Below, one piece after another: positions 47,115-56,112 of a stretch of DNA of 64,000 nucleotides. A model generated the notes under the pieces. It had not been told where the DNA came from. It did no database searches and saw nothing but the letters and a program-made list of their open reading frames with translations. The first letter of the stretch is position 1; every line of letters starts with the position of its first letter. The DNA comes from Thermoplasmatales archaeon SW_10_69_26 (lineage in GTDB: Archaea > Thermoplasmatota > SW-10-69-26), in NCBI GenBank assembly GCA_003009755.1, contig PXUB01000043.1, positions 1 through 64,000 on the forward strand, given 5' to 3'. The position numbers were made by a program, and so were the translations under genes.

Positions 47115-47814
47115 GCGTGCTCTTCCCGGCCTGGATGACGTCACCTGGCTCCAGCTCGTGCTCCTCGTCGGCCGACAGCTGGCATCCGTTCACGATGGTC
47201 CCGTTCCGGCTGTCCGGCAGATCGCGGATCCGGTGACCATCGGGACCGGTCTCCACGAGAGCGTTCTCCGCGCTGACGAACGGATCGGAAGGCAAGGACA
47301 CGCTCAGCCCTCGGTTGCGGCCCAGCACCCACCGATCGCGTTCGGCGGGATCCAGGGCGAACACGCGTCCTTCGGGCACGCCCTTGACGAGGACGAGGTG
47401 AGGGCCCTCGGCCTCGATCTCGCCGAGCACGGGGTCGCCCTGCACGGTCCCCTGGCTGGGGTCCTCGGCGGGGGTCAGCCGGGCCAGATCCCGCAGCTCC
47501 TCCGCCATGGCGAACACCCGCTGGTTGTTCAGCATGTACTCAGTCGTCTCCCCGTATTCGCGTTGAGCCTGCCGGGAGACGACCGCGCCCGCGTCCATCA
47601 GCTTGACCAGGTGGCTTTTGACCGTCTGGCGGGCCAGCGGTTTCTGCCGTTCGGCCTCCGGCTTCCGCAGCTCGATCTCCGTCAACGTCTGCGGATCCCG
47701 CAGGAGGGCCAACAGCCGCAACCGGGTCGGGTTGGCCAGCGGATCCAGGTTCTCAGCGAGCCGGACGAGATGCTGATCGTCGGCCGACCTCACGGCATCC
47801 AAGCCCCCGACCAT
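47098..47814 (-). CDS. winged-HTH plus FHA domain protein
   Basis: wHTH 'LANPTRLRLLALLRDPQTLTEIELR...ARQTVKSHLVKLMDAG'; FHA 'WVLGRNRGLSVSLPSDPFVSAENALVETGPDGHRIRDLPDSRNGTIVNG'. Confidence 0.85.
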   Translation of the reverse strand: MVGGLDAVRSADDQHLVRLAENLDPLANPTRLRLLALLRDPQTLTEIELRKPEAERQKPLARQTVKSHLVKLMDAGAVVSRQAQREYGETTEYMLNNQRVFAMAEELRDLARLTPAEDPSQGTVQGDPVLGEIEAEGPHLVLVKGVPEGRVFALDPAERDRWVLGRNRGLSVSLPSDPFVSAENALVETGPDGHRIRDLPDSRNGTIVNGCQLSADEEHELEPGDVIQAGKSTLIFRS

Positions 47815-48144
47815 GTCGTGCCTCCCCAAGGCGAACCCATCGACCCCCCATCGGCTTGGGGACCCTTCAGCGTTCGGCTCCCCGCGGGCGCTGCAGACAC
47901 GCCCCGCTGGGAGGCGTCGAGAGCTGAAGGAGAGGGGGATCCACGCCCCGCCTGGGGCGGGCGACGGGGCACCGCGACCGCACGCGAGGCGTGGAGGTGA
48001 TCGAAGGTCGGACCCTGGGGGTCCTCGGACGGAACAGCCCAGGCTCCCTGCGGACCGGGCAGGCCCCAGCCCTACAACCCCATCAACCGGGCGCCCGGCA
48101 CGTCAACCTATGCAGCCACCCGGCTGCCTCCGCGCTCCGCCGGC

Positions 48145-48612
48145 TCAGTCCTCGACCTCGAGGATCGCGCCGATCTCCACCGCCGTGTCCAGCGGAAGCA
48201 CGTTGCACCCGACCGCGAACCGCGAGTGCCGGCCGGCCGGACCGAAGACGTCGCCGAACAGCTCGCTGGCCCCGTTCACGACGCTCGGCTGCTGGGTGAA
48301 ATCGTCCGCCGACGCCACGAAGCCCTCCACGCGCACGACGCGGTTGACCCGCGATAGGTCGCCGACCGCGTCCTTCACGGCGGCGAGGATGTTGACAGCG
48401 CACCGCTGGGCCGCCTCCTTGGCGGCCTCGAGGCTCACGTCGTCCCCGACGCGGCCGGTCGCGAGCAGCTGGCCCTCCTCGTCGGTCGGTAGCTGCCCGC
48501 TCACGTACACCGTGTTCGCCTCGGTCTCGACGGCGGGCACGTAGTCGGCCACCGGGTCGGCCACGTCCGGCAGATCGATGCCCATCTCCTCCAGCTTCGC
48601 CTCGGGGTCCAT
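48145..48612 (-). CDS. Rid (YjgF/YER057c) family protein
   Basis: 'VSGQLPTDEEGQLLATGRVGDDVSLEAAKEAAQRCAVNILAAVKDAVGDLSRVNRVVRVEGFVASADDF'. Confidence 0.87.
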   Translation of the reverse strand: MDPEAKLEEMGIDLPDVADPVADYVPAVETEANTVYVSGQLPTDEEGQLLATGRVGDDVSLEAAKEAAQRCAVNILAAVKDAVGDLSRVNRVVRVEGFVASADDFTQQPSVVNGASELFGDVFGPAGRHSRFAVGCNVLPLDTAVEIGAILEVED

Positions 48613-48742
48613 GCGCGGGGGAGTGCCGACCCGCGGCATCAGGCTTGCGGGGCCCGGCGGTGCCAGAAGAGGCTTCGTCCGCGTGGTGGGACCCCGGTTC
48701 CTCTCCGTGGGCTCAAGTAGGCCGACCCGCTCAGCGCCTCCC

Positions 48743-49483
48743 GTGTCCCACCCGCTGCCCGACGGTGTCGACCTCGAAGCGTGCTTGTTCGGCGGCCAGG
48801 CGTTCACCTGGTGGTCCGCCGACGACACGATCGAGGGCCTGACGCGCGGGACTCGCGTCTCGATCGACCCCGTGCGAGGCACCTGGACCTCGACCCCCGA
48901 CCGAGACGAGGGTTTCCTGGCCGCCTACCTCGGCCGCGAGCGGACGCGGCCTCGCGCACTGGCCGAGGACCCCGATCTGGGGGCCCTCGCGCGCCGCATG
49001 CCGGGCCTGCGCCTGCTCGACCAGGATCCCTGGGAGGGCACGCTGGCGTTCATGATCAGCCCCGCCAACAACGTCCCCCGCATCCAGGCCACGATCGCCA
49101 AGCTATGCCGGCGCCTGGGCGACCCGGTCGACGGCACGGCCGCCGTGCCGGGCCCCCAGGCGGTCGCCGACGCCGAGCGCCCGATCGAGGCCGCCCACGA
49201 CCGGCTCGTGGAGCTCGACGGCGTCGGACCCAAGGTCGCCGAATGCATCCTCTGCTACGCGCTCGGGTTCGATCGGGCCTTCCCCGTCGACCGCTGGGTG
49301 GCCCGCGCCGGCGAACATCTGCTCGGCGAGGAGCCCACGACCGAAGCGGCACGCCAGCGATGGGGGGACGATGCGGCGATGGCCCAGCAGGTCGTCTTCC
49401 ACGGCGCCCGCAAGGGCTACGTCGACGGGATCGAGGCCAGCCCCGTGGCCGGCTTCGACGCCTGGCGCAGCGTCGAAGTCTGA
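48743..49483 (+). CDS. OGG1/AlkA-like HhH-GPD DNA glycosylase
   Basis: 'GGQAFTWW', 'LLDQDPWEGTLAFMISPANNVPRIQATI', 'ELDGVGPKVAECILCYALGFDRAFPVDRWV' (HhH plus catalytic Asp). Confidence 0.88.
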   Translation: MSHPLPDGVDLEACLFGGQAFTWWSADDTIEGLTRGTRVSIDPVRGTWTSTPDRDEGFLAAYLGRERTRPRALAEDPDLGALARRMPGLRLLDQDPWEGTLAFMISPANNVPRIQATIAKLCRRLGDPVDGTAAVPGPQAVADAERPIEAAHDRLVELDGVGPKVAECILCYALGFDRAFPVDRWVARAGEHLLGEEPTTEAARQRWGDDAAMAQQVVFHGARKGYVDGIEASPVAGFDAWRSVEV

Positions 49484-49665
49484 GGCGCGGTCGGGAGGGA
49501 ACACGCAGGAGAGCCGAGGGCCAGAGGGCAGCAGAGGGGAAGGCGAGGGACAGGCGAGGGCGGGCAGAGGAGTAAAGCAGGCCACGACGGAGGATCGCAG
49601 GGGACGGGCAAGCCGATCGCGTCACCGGCCCAGGCAAGGTCCTCGCGGACGGGATGGCGAACAGC

Positions 49666-49990
49666 GCCATCGGCTTGCATTGCGTGATGGCGGTTGAGGG
49701 ATGCGGGGCGTGGGTTAGACCTTGCCGGCCTCGATCGGTGCCATCGGCCTGCGTTGCGAGATCGCGGTCGCGAATCTGAAGCCACGGGCGGAGGGGCTGG
49801 GCGACGACCAGCGCCATCGGCCTGCGTCGCGTGATGGCGGTTGAGGGATGCGGGGCGTGGCGTAGACCTTGCCGGCCTCGATCGGTGCCATCGGCCTGCG
49901 TTGCGAGATCGCGGTCGCGAATCTGAAGCCACGAGCGGAGGGGTTGGGCGACGACCAGCGCCATCGGCCTGCGTTGCGTCATCGCGGTTG
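49666..49990 (+). repeat. tandem satellite, 73/74-nt subunit (five copies), 147-nt higher-order period
   Basis: GCCATCGGCyTGCrTtGCGnsATsGCGGT at ~49666, 49740, 49813, 49887, 49960; intervening sequences alternate between two types. Confidence 0.9.
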
Positions 49991-50080
49991 AGGGGGATCG
50001 CAGATACCGCTCCCCCTCTTTTTGTTGAAAATTTCCTCGCCAATTGCCCGCACGCGGACACCGCGGGACCGGAAATTTTC
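49960..50080 (-). repeat. ~120-bp two-hairpin repeat element, copy C3
   Basis: Minus strand GAAAATTTCCGGTCCCGCGGTGTCCGCG...GAGGAAATTTTCAACAAAAAGAGGGGGAGCGGTATCTGCGATCCCCCTC...CAGGCCGATGGC. Confidence 0.9.
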
Positions 50081-50129
50081 TGTCCGAACCTTCTTCCGCG
50101 TGCCTCCGATTGCGGCCTCGAGGGTCAGG

Positions 50130-50597
50130 ATGCACGAAGACGCCGTCGAGGGCCGCACCGTCGGCGAGGTGTACGAGGACGATCTCCGGCGGGGAGCCAT
50201 CGTCAGCGACTCCACGCCCCTCGTGAACCTCGTCGAGACGTTGGACTTCCAGGACCTCGAGGCCCTCTACGTCGTCGACGCCCGCGAGATCTACTACGGC
50301 CTTTTGACCCGCTCGGACCTGCTCGGCTGGCTCGAGCAGGAGCTGGCCGCCCCGCAGACCCGGACCGGCTTCCCCTGGGACCGCGTCGGCGAAGCGATCG
50401 AGGGAGCCCACGCCGGCGACGCCGTCAACCCCGACAGCCGCAACGTGCCCGTCGAACCCCGCGACCCGCTCGACCGGGCCCTGCGCAACATGATGCAGGC
50501 CTCCGTGACCGTCGTCCCCGTGCTCGATCCCGACGGCGGCATCGAGGGCGAGCTGTCGTTGACGCGCGTGCTACGCGAGGTCCACGACAACCGCTGA
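50130..50597 (+). CDS. CBS-domain protein
   Basis: 'GAIVSDSTPLVNLVETLDFQDLEALYVVDAREIYYGLLTRSDLLGWLEQEL' and 'VEPRDPLDRALRNMMQASVTVVPVLDPDGGIEGELSLTRVLREV'. Confidence 0.75.
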   Translation: MHEDAVEGRTVGEVYEDDLRRGAIVSDSTPLVNLVETLDFQDLEALYVVDAREIYYGLLTRSDLLGWLEQELAAPQTRTGFPWDRVGEAIEGAHAGDAVNPDSRNVPVEPRDPLDRALRNMMQASVTVVPVLDPDGGIEGELSLTRVLREVHDNR

Positions 50598-51050
50598 CGG
50601 TTGCGAGGGGCACGCGGAGAAGCAGAGGACGGCGGTGCGAAGTGGATCCCGGTGCCCTTGCCGGCCAGCGTGGGCTTTGCCGGCCACGGAGCCGCCGGCG
50701 TCGATCTGCTGCACGAGGGTGCCCACGACGGTCACGAGCGGAGCCATCACGAGCGAGAGCCCGTCCAGGCGGAGCGCTGGCTCGACGCCCGACATCGGCA
50801 CCCAACGGGTCGCCTCGACGAGGGGCCGCCCCGCCGCGACGGTGGGCGTCCCCGCGATGACGACGGCGGCCACCCCGGCGGGGACGGGCGCCGTCAGCCA
50901 GCCCGAGCGATCCCCGACGAGGCGTTGGGCGAGCAAAGCCAGCGGTGCGAGGACGAAGCCCGCGAGCACCGCGATCGTCAACATCACGATGGGCCCCGCC
51001 GAGCATCCGACGAGCCCCCGCACGGCATCCGGCGAGGTCGGGGTTGCCAT
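50571..51050 (-). pseudogene. truncated MrpA/NuoL-like antiporter N-terminal fragment
   Basis: 'LAGFVLAPLALLAQRLVG...WVPMSGVEPALRLDGLSLVMAPLVTVVGTLV' matches the N-terminus of MrpA/NuoL-type subunits (PW.P..G....RLDGLS), then becomes unrelated sequence. Confidence 0.55.
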
Positions 51051-51178
51051 CCCCTGTCCAGGTGCTCCAGTCGAAGCAAGCGGCGGCTTGGCTGGGGCCA
51101 CCCAACGGTTATCTGCCCCCATCGGATAGCTGGCGCTGGGTGCTTCCCTTGGCCTCCCAGCTTGGACCCGCATCCCAC

Positions 51179-51562
51179 GTGCTCGCCATCGTCGACGGTT
51201 CCGAGGAGAACCGCGAAGCCGCCGTCGCCGGCGCCGACCTGCTCGCCGCCACGCCTGGCCTCCAGTTCACCGTCCTCGCCTCCGCCGACGTCGCCCAACC
51301 GGCCGGTAGCCCCGAAGCCACCGATCTCGCATCGACGAACGGCTCCGGCGCGCTCCTGCAACGCGCGCCACAGACCTCGAAGGTCGTGGAGGCGACGCGA
51401 GCGATCGAGGACCGCGGCCTGACGACGCGGATGCGGACGGTCGAGGGCGACCTCGTCGAGCGCGCGATCGAGGTCGCGGCCGCCCACGATCTCGTCGTCC
51501 TCCCGCCCTCGATGGCCGACCGTGCCGACGAGTTCCCTGTCCCGACGCTCGTCGCCCCCTGA
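51179..51562 (+). CDS. universal stress protein (UspA)-like
   Basis: 'VLAIVDGSEENREAAVAGADLLA...VVEATRAIEDRGLTTRMRTVEGDLVERAIEVAAAHDLVVLPPS'. Confidence 0.55.
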   Translation: MLAIVDGSEENREAAVAGADLLAATPGLQFTVLASADVAQPAGSPEATDLASTNGSGALLQRAPQTSKVVEATRAIEDRGLTTRMRTVEGDLVERAIEVAAAHDLVVLPPSMADRADEFPVPTLVAP

Positions 51563-51619
51563 GGTGGCGATCCGGCCCGGCCCGAGGGCTAAGTAGACCG
51601 GTCTCCATCAGCGGCATCC

Positions 51620-52558
51620 ATGTCCACGATCCTCGTCAACGACCCGATCCACGAAGCCGGCATCCAACGCCTCGAGGAGGCCGGTCACGACGTCGTCCAG
51701 GGCCCGCTCGAGGGCAAACGGCGCGAGCAGGTGCTCGGCGAAGCTCGGGCCGCGATCGTGCGCTCGGGCACGACGGTCGACGAGGCGCTCCTCGACGAAG
51801 CTCCCGAGCTCGAGGTCGTGGCTCGGGCTGGCGTCGGCGTGGACAACATCGACCTCGACGCCTGCGAGGCCCGCGACGTGACCGTGTTCAACACGCCGGA
51901 CGCCTCCACGAACGCGGTCGCCGAGCTGACGCTGGCCCACATGCTGTCCGTCGCCCGGCACTTCCCCCGCGCCCAGCGCGCCATGCCGCAAGGCGAGTGG
52001 CCGAAAAGCGACTGCCGGGGCGTCGAGCTGTCCGGCCGCACGCTGGGGCTGGTCGGCATCGGCCGGATCGGGGCCCGCGTCGCCGAGCTCGCCCAAGCCT
52101 TCGGCATGGACGTCCACGCCCACGATCCCTACGTGGACGAGGCCCGGGCCGACGAGCTGGGCATCCAGCTGCACGAGGACCCCGGGGCCATGGCGGCCCA
52201 CCTCGACGTCGTGTCCGTGCACACCCCGCTGACGCCGGAAACCGAGGGCCTCGTCGGCGGGGCCTTCTTCGACGCTGCCGAGGCTCCCCTCGTCGTCGTC
52301 AACTGCGCCCGCGGCGGCGTCGTCGACGAGGACGCGCTGCGGGGGGCCCTCGAGCAGGGCACCGTCGCCGGCGCCGGGCTCGACGTCTACGAGACCGAGC
52401 CCCCCGAGGACCGCGAGCTCCTCCAGCATCCTCGCGTGTCGACGACCCCGCACATCGGTGCGCAGACCGACGAGGCCCAGCGCGCCTGCGCGAGGCTGGC
52501 CGCCGACGGCATCCTGGCGATCTTCGACGGCAGCGAGCCCGACACGCGGATCGTGTAG
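51620..52558 (+). CDS. serA: D-3-phosphoglycerate dehydrogenase (short form)/2-hydroxyacid dehydrogenase
   Basis: 'RAGVGVDNIDLDACEARDVTVFNTPDASTNAVAELTLAHML', 'LGLVGIGRIGARVAELAQAFGM', 'VNCARGGVVDEDAL', 'TPHIGAQTDEAQ'. Confidence 0.92.
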   Translation: MSTILVNDPIHEAGIQRLEEAGHDVVQGPLEGKRREQVLGEARAAIVRSGTTVDEALLDEAPELEVVARAGVGVDNIDLDACEARDVTVFNTPDASTNAVAELTLAHMLSVARHFPRAQRAMPQGEWPKSDCRGVELSGRTLGLVGIGRIGARVAELAQAFGMDVHAHDPYVDEARADELGIQLHEDPGAMAAHLDVVSVHTPLTPETEGLVGGAFFDAAEAPLVVVNCARGGVVDEDALRGALEQGTVAGAGLDVYETEPPEDRELLQHPRVSTTPHIGAQTDEAQRACARLAADGILAIFDGSEPDTRIV

Positions 52559-52855
52559 GACGGCCACGCCTGATCGGCTTCGCAACGTCGACCTTGCGCC
52601 TGCGTGACGTTGAAGCGTGTCGCAGGCTTGGATTTCGATGGGCCGACCGGACGGCGGTCCCGGTTCCTCCCAACCACCGGGGCGCCTTCGCCGATGCAAG
52701 GGTCGGCGGAGCTTGCTCCGGGGGGCGGGCCGGGGGGTCCCGGCCCGCCCGCCTCCCTTCGTTCCTCTCATCGACACCGGTCGTGCAACGTTCCCGTTAC
52801 CGCACGGTCAACCTTTTCCCGGTGATGGAGCGTGGTTTCTATCGAGGCGATTCGA

Positions 52856-53437
52856 ATGAACCTTGGACACGTGGCTGCTGGCTTCCTCGCGCTCACGCTC
52901 GTCGTTCCCGCCGGGGCGGCGGCCCCGCTGATCGACCAGATCGACAACGGTGGTTTCGAGGACGACCTCGCCGAGTGGCGGGTCGTCGATGGCGACGTCA
53001 GCGCGGATGGCGTCCCCTTCGAGGGTTCGGGGGCGGCGAAGCTGAACGCCGTCGGCGGGACGACGACCACCACGCTGGCGCAGGAGGTCTCCCTGGACAA
53101 CGACGATGCGCCGATCGTGCCGAACGCCGAGTACGAGATCGCGTTCGCGGCCGTGCTGAACGACGGCTCGGAGAACTCCGCGGCCGCGAGCCCGGACGTC
53201 TTCGGCCAGATCGTCTGGAAGAACGCCCTCGGCGAAACCACCGACGTCGACAGGGTCGAGATCACCGACACCGACGACTACGTCGAGTACAGCCAGACGT
53301 TCGACGCTCCCGAGGACGCGACCGCGGCCGACATCCAGTTCCACGTCGTCCGCGAGAACCTCGAGGACCCCACCGACGCCAACCTGCAGGTCGACGCCGT
53401 CGCGTTCGGCCCCGCCGACCCGACCGGGTCGGTCTAG
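52856..53437 (+). CDS. secreted protein with carbohydrate-binding-module-like beta-sandwich
   Basis: Signal peptide; 'IDNGGFEDDLAEWRVVDGDVSADGVPFEGSGAAKLNA...EYEIAFAAVL...FDAPEDATAADIQFHV'. Confidence 0.65.
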   Translation: MNLGHVAAGFLALTLVVPAGAAAPLIDQIDNGGFEDDLAEWRVVDGDVSADGVPFEGSGAAKLNAVGGTTTTTLAQEVSLDNDDAPIVPNAEYEIAFAAVLNDGSENSAAASPDVFGQIVWKNALGETTDVDRVEITDTDDYVEYSQTFDAPEDATAADIQFHVVRENLEDPTDANLQVDAVAFGPADPTGSV

Positions 53438-53543
53438 ATTCGGTCCACGGTCTCCGGCCAGGGGAGACACGACGGTGGCACCGCGGGCCGAACGCTCCAA
53501 CCGTCAATTCCCCTGGCCCTAACCGTTTTGCCGGGCCCTATGG

Positions 53544-54326
53544 TTGGGCCGGGTGGACATGTCTGGGAACAGCACGGTCCGTACGCTGGCAGCGTCCCTC
53601 GCGGCGCTGCTGCTGATGCTGAGCACGTTCGCCGGTGGCGCCGCGGCCGCGGGCGAAGACAACGGCGACGAGATCTCGGACGTCGCAGAGGAGAAGCTAT
53701 CGACCACCAACTGCCTGCAGGTCTACATCGAGGAGCAGGCGGGCCCGGCGACCGTCACGTACAACTGCGGCGCCGGCGCCGACGTGGACGAGGACTGGCG
53801 TCCGAGCGAGGAGGCCTCGGCCGCCGGTCCGCCGCCCTGTGACGACGACACCCGCGTCGAAGCCGGTCCGTTCACCGTCTACCGCGAGGGCTTCTTCTGC
53901 GAGCCCCGCGTTGATTACGACGAGGACTGGGAGCCCAGCGTGCCGACGAGCACGACCAAGCCCGAGTGCTCGGAGCTCGACGGTGACTCCCAGGTGGGCC
54001 CGGTCACCGTGACCGTCGACGACACCTGCCGAACCTCGGCCACGGTCAACGAATCCTGGTCGCCGGTTTCCGAGACGACGGACGTGGACCCGCCGCAGAC
54101 CTCCCCGCCGAACTGCTTCTACATCTACTACGAGCGGCAGGCCGGCCCGGTGACGGTGGTCATGACGTCCTCGTGCTCCGGGAACGTCGAGGTCGACGAG
54201 GAGTGGCGGCCGAGCCTCTCGTCCACCGACGACGACTCCTCGCCCTCCGACCACCCGGTGAAGTGCACGCTCGACGCCAACGACAACCGCGAGATCTTCT
54301 ACTGCATCTTCGGTAAGCCCTGGTAG
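53544..54326 (+). CDS. secreted protein with four tandem Cys/'AGPVTV...DEDWRPS' repeats
   Basis: Signal peptide; repeats C.QVYIEEQAGPATVTYNCGAGADVDEDWRPS / ...VEAGPFTVYREGFFCEPRVDYDEDWEPS / ...VGPVTVTVDDTCRTSATVNESWSP / CFYIYYERQAGPVTVVMTSSCSGNVEVDEEWRPS. Confidence 0.8.
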   Translation: MGRVDMSGNSTVRTLAASLAALLLMLSTFAGGAAAAGEDNGDEISDVAEEKLSTTNCLQVYIEEQAGPATVTYNCGAGADVDEDWRPSEEASAAGPPPCDDDTRVEAGPFTVYREGFFCEPRVDYDEDWEPSVPTSTTKPECSELDGDSQVGPVTVTVDDTCRTSATVNESWSPVSETTDVDPPQTSPPNCFYIYYERQAGPVTVVMTSSCSGNVEVDEEWRPSLSSTDDDSSPSDHPVKCTLDANDNREIFYCIFGKPW

Positions 54327-54519
54327 GCCGACGCCGGGTCGCCGGCTTCTCTCCTCTTTTTCCTCCTTCTCCTCCTCTTGCCTCGGTCAGCCTCGAGGTT
54401 GACCCGGCTGCGATCGATAGAGCCGGCCAGCGGCCGCTACTCGCGGCCCAACAGCCGCGTCTCCCTGGTACGATGACCACCGATACATTCCTATATCACC
54501 GCCCTTTTGCCCGGCCCGA

Positions 54520-54891
54520 ATGGCCGGAATCCCCGAGCCATACCTCCCTGTCGCCATCATGACGGGGATCGGCGTGGCCGTCGTGTTCATCGCCGTCGCT
54601 CTCTCGCGGTTCATCACCCCCAGCCGGCCGAGCCGCGAGAAGCTCACCGCCTACGAGTGCGGTGAGGAACCCGTCGGTTCGGGTCGCGGACCCGTCGACA
54701 TCCAGTTCTACCTGTACGTTCTCGTCTTCCTCATCCTGGATCTTGAGGCGGTCTTCCTCATCCCGTTCGTCGTCGACTTCGCGAACCTCGGTACGAAGGC
54801 CATCGTGACGATGGCTGTGTTCGTCTTCCTGTTGCTCGACGGCTGGATCTACGCGATACAGAAGGGGGCTCTCGAATGGCAAGGATCGTGA
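54520..54891 (+). CDS. nuoA: NADH-quinone oxidoreductase subunit A
   Basis: '[39 protein letters not shown]'. Confidence 0.95.
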   Translation: MAGIPEPYLPVAIMTGIGVAVVFIAVALSRFITPSRPSREKLTAYECGEEPVGSGRGPVDIQFYLYVLVFLILDLEAVFLIPFVVDFANLGTKAIVTMAVFVFLLLDGWIYAIQKGALEWQGS

Positions 54892-55472
54892 AGTCCGGCA
54901 GCCCCGAGGAGGGGGTCTTCCTCACCTCGGTCGACAAGATGCTGAAATGGGGCCGCGCGAACTCGCTGTGGCCGATGCAGTTCGGCCTGGCCTGTTGCGC
55001 CATCGAGATGATGGCCACCATGGGCCCCCACCACGACATCGCCCGCTTCGGCTCCGAGGTCTTCCGCGCGACCCCGCGCCAGGCCGACCTCATGATCGTG
55101 CCGGGCACCGTCTGCAAGAAGATGGCCCCGCGCGTGCGCAAGCTGTACGACCAGATGCCCGAGCCGAAGTACGTCATCGCGATGGGCGCCTGCGCCTCCT
55201 GCGGTGGCCCCTACCAGAACTCGTACAGCGTCGTCCAGGGCGTCGACAAGGTCATCCCCGTCGACGTCTACGTCCCCGGCTGTCCGCCCCGTCCCGAGGC
55301 GCTGCTCGACGGGCTCCAGCGTCTGCAGGAGAAGATCCAGCAGGACCCCGAGCCCGCCATCCGGTTCGCCAAGGACACCGAGGACACCGAAGAGCTGACC
55401 TCCGAACGAGAGGCCAAACAGCGCCGCGACTGGGAGCTTGGCCCCTCCGAGTTGGGAGGGGAACCGGCTTGA
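54876..55472 (+). CDS. nuoB: NADH-quinone oxidoreductase subunit B
   Basis: '[16 protein letters not shown]...[27 protein letters not shown]...[15 protein letters not shown]...[19 protein letters not shown]'. Confidence 0.97.
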   Translation: MARIVKSGSPEEGVFLTSVDKMLKWGRANSLWPMQFGLACCAIEMMATMGPHHDIARFGSEVFRATPRQADLMIVPGTVCKKMAPRVRKLYDQMPEPKYVIAMGACASCGGPYQNSYSVVQGVDKVIPVDVYVPGCPPRPEALLDGLQRLQEKIQQDPEPAIRFAKDTEDTEELTSEREAKQRRDWELGPSELGGEPA

Positions 55473-56110
55473 GCCTGGCCGACGATGTCATCGACACGGT
55501 CCAGGAGCACGTGATCGAGGAGGATGTCCAGAAGGACAAGCCCCTCCTCGTGACCGATCCCGAGGGCCTTCGCGACGTCATGGCCGAAGCCCAGGACGCG
55601 GGCTTCGACCACCTGTGCTTCGTCACGGCCGTCGACTGGCCGAAGGACGAGATCGAGGACAACGCCGCCTGGCTCGGCTTCACCGAAGAGCGCGAGGTCG
55701 AGGACCCCGACGACGAGGAGGACGAGGACGCCACCGAGACCGTCCCCGTCGAATCGAAGGGCTGGCACCTCGACGACGTCGACGACGGCCTCATGGAGGT
55801 CGTCTACAACCTCTACTCCTACGACGAGGGCGACCATCTGGCCGTCCAGGTCTGGGTGCCGCGCGAGGTCGACCAGTGCTCGGTCCCGACTGTCAGCGAC
55901 CTCTGGGCCGGTGCCAACTGGCACGAGCGAGAGGTCTTCGACCTCTACGGAGTCACCTTCGAGGGTCACCCCGACATGAAACGCATCTTCATGCCCGAGG
56001 ACTGGGAGGGTCACCCCCACAGGAAGGACTACGACCTCGGGGAGCAGCAGTACATCTACCGCGAGGACGGCATCGACAAGGTGACCAAGGACGCCGGGAA
56101 GGGGTGGTAG
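55469..56110 (+). CDS. nuoC: NADH-quinone oxidoreductase subunit C
   Basis: '[47 protein letters not shown]'; TTG start inferred. Confidence 0.93.
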   Translation: MSLADDVIDTVQEHVIEEDVQKDKPLLVTDPEGLRDVMAEAQDAGFDHLCFVTAVDWPKDEIEDNAAWLGFTEEREVEDPDDEEDEDATETVPVESKGWHLDDVDDGLMEVVYNLYSYDEGDHLAVQVWVPREVDQCSVPTVSDLWAGANWHEREVFDLYGVTFEGHPDMKRIFMPEDWEGHPHRKDYDLGEQQYIYREDGIDKVTKDAGKGW

Positions 56111-56112
56111 CT

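Noticed and set aside
43013-47236. 1407-aa plus-strand ORF
   Set aside because: Crosses OsmC, acyl-CoA dehydrogenase and kinase genes out of frame; composition artefact of high GC.
49666-49990. CRISPR array
   Set aside because: Repeat/spacer-like periodicity is present, but the 'spacers' are two alternating duplicated sequences; no cas genes nearby.
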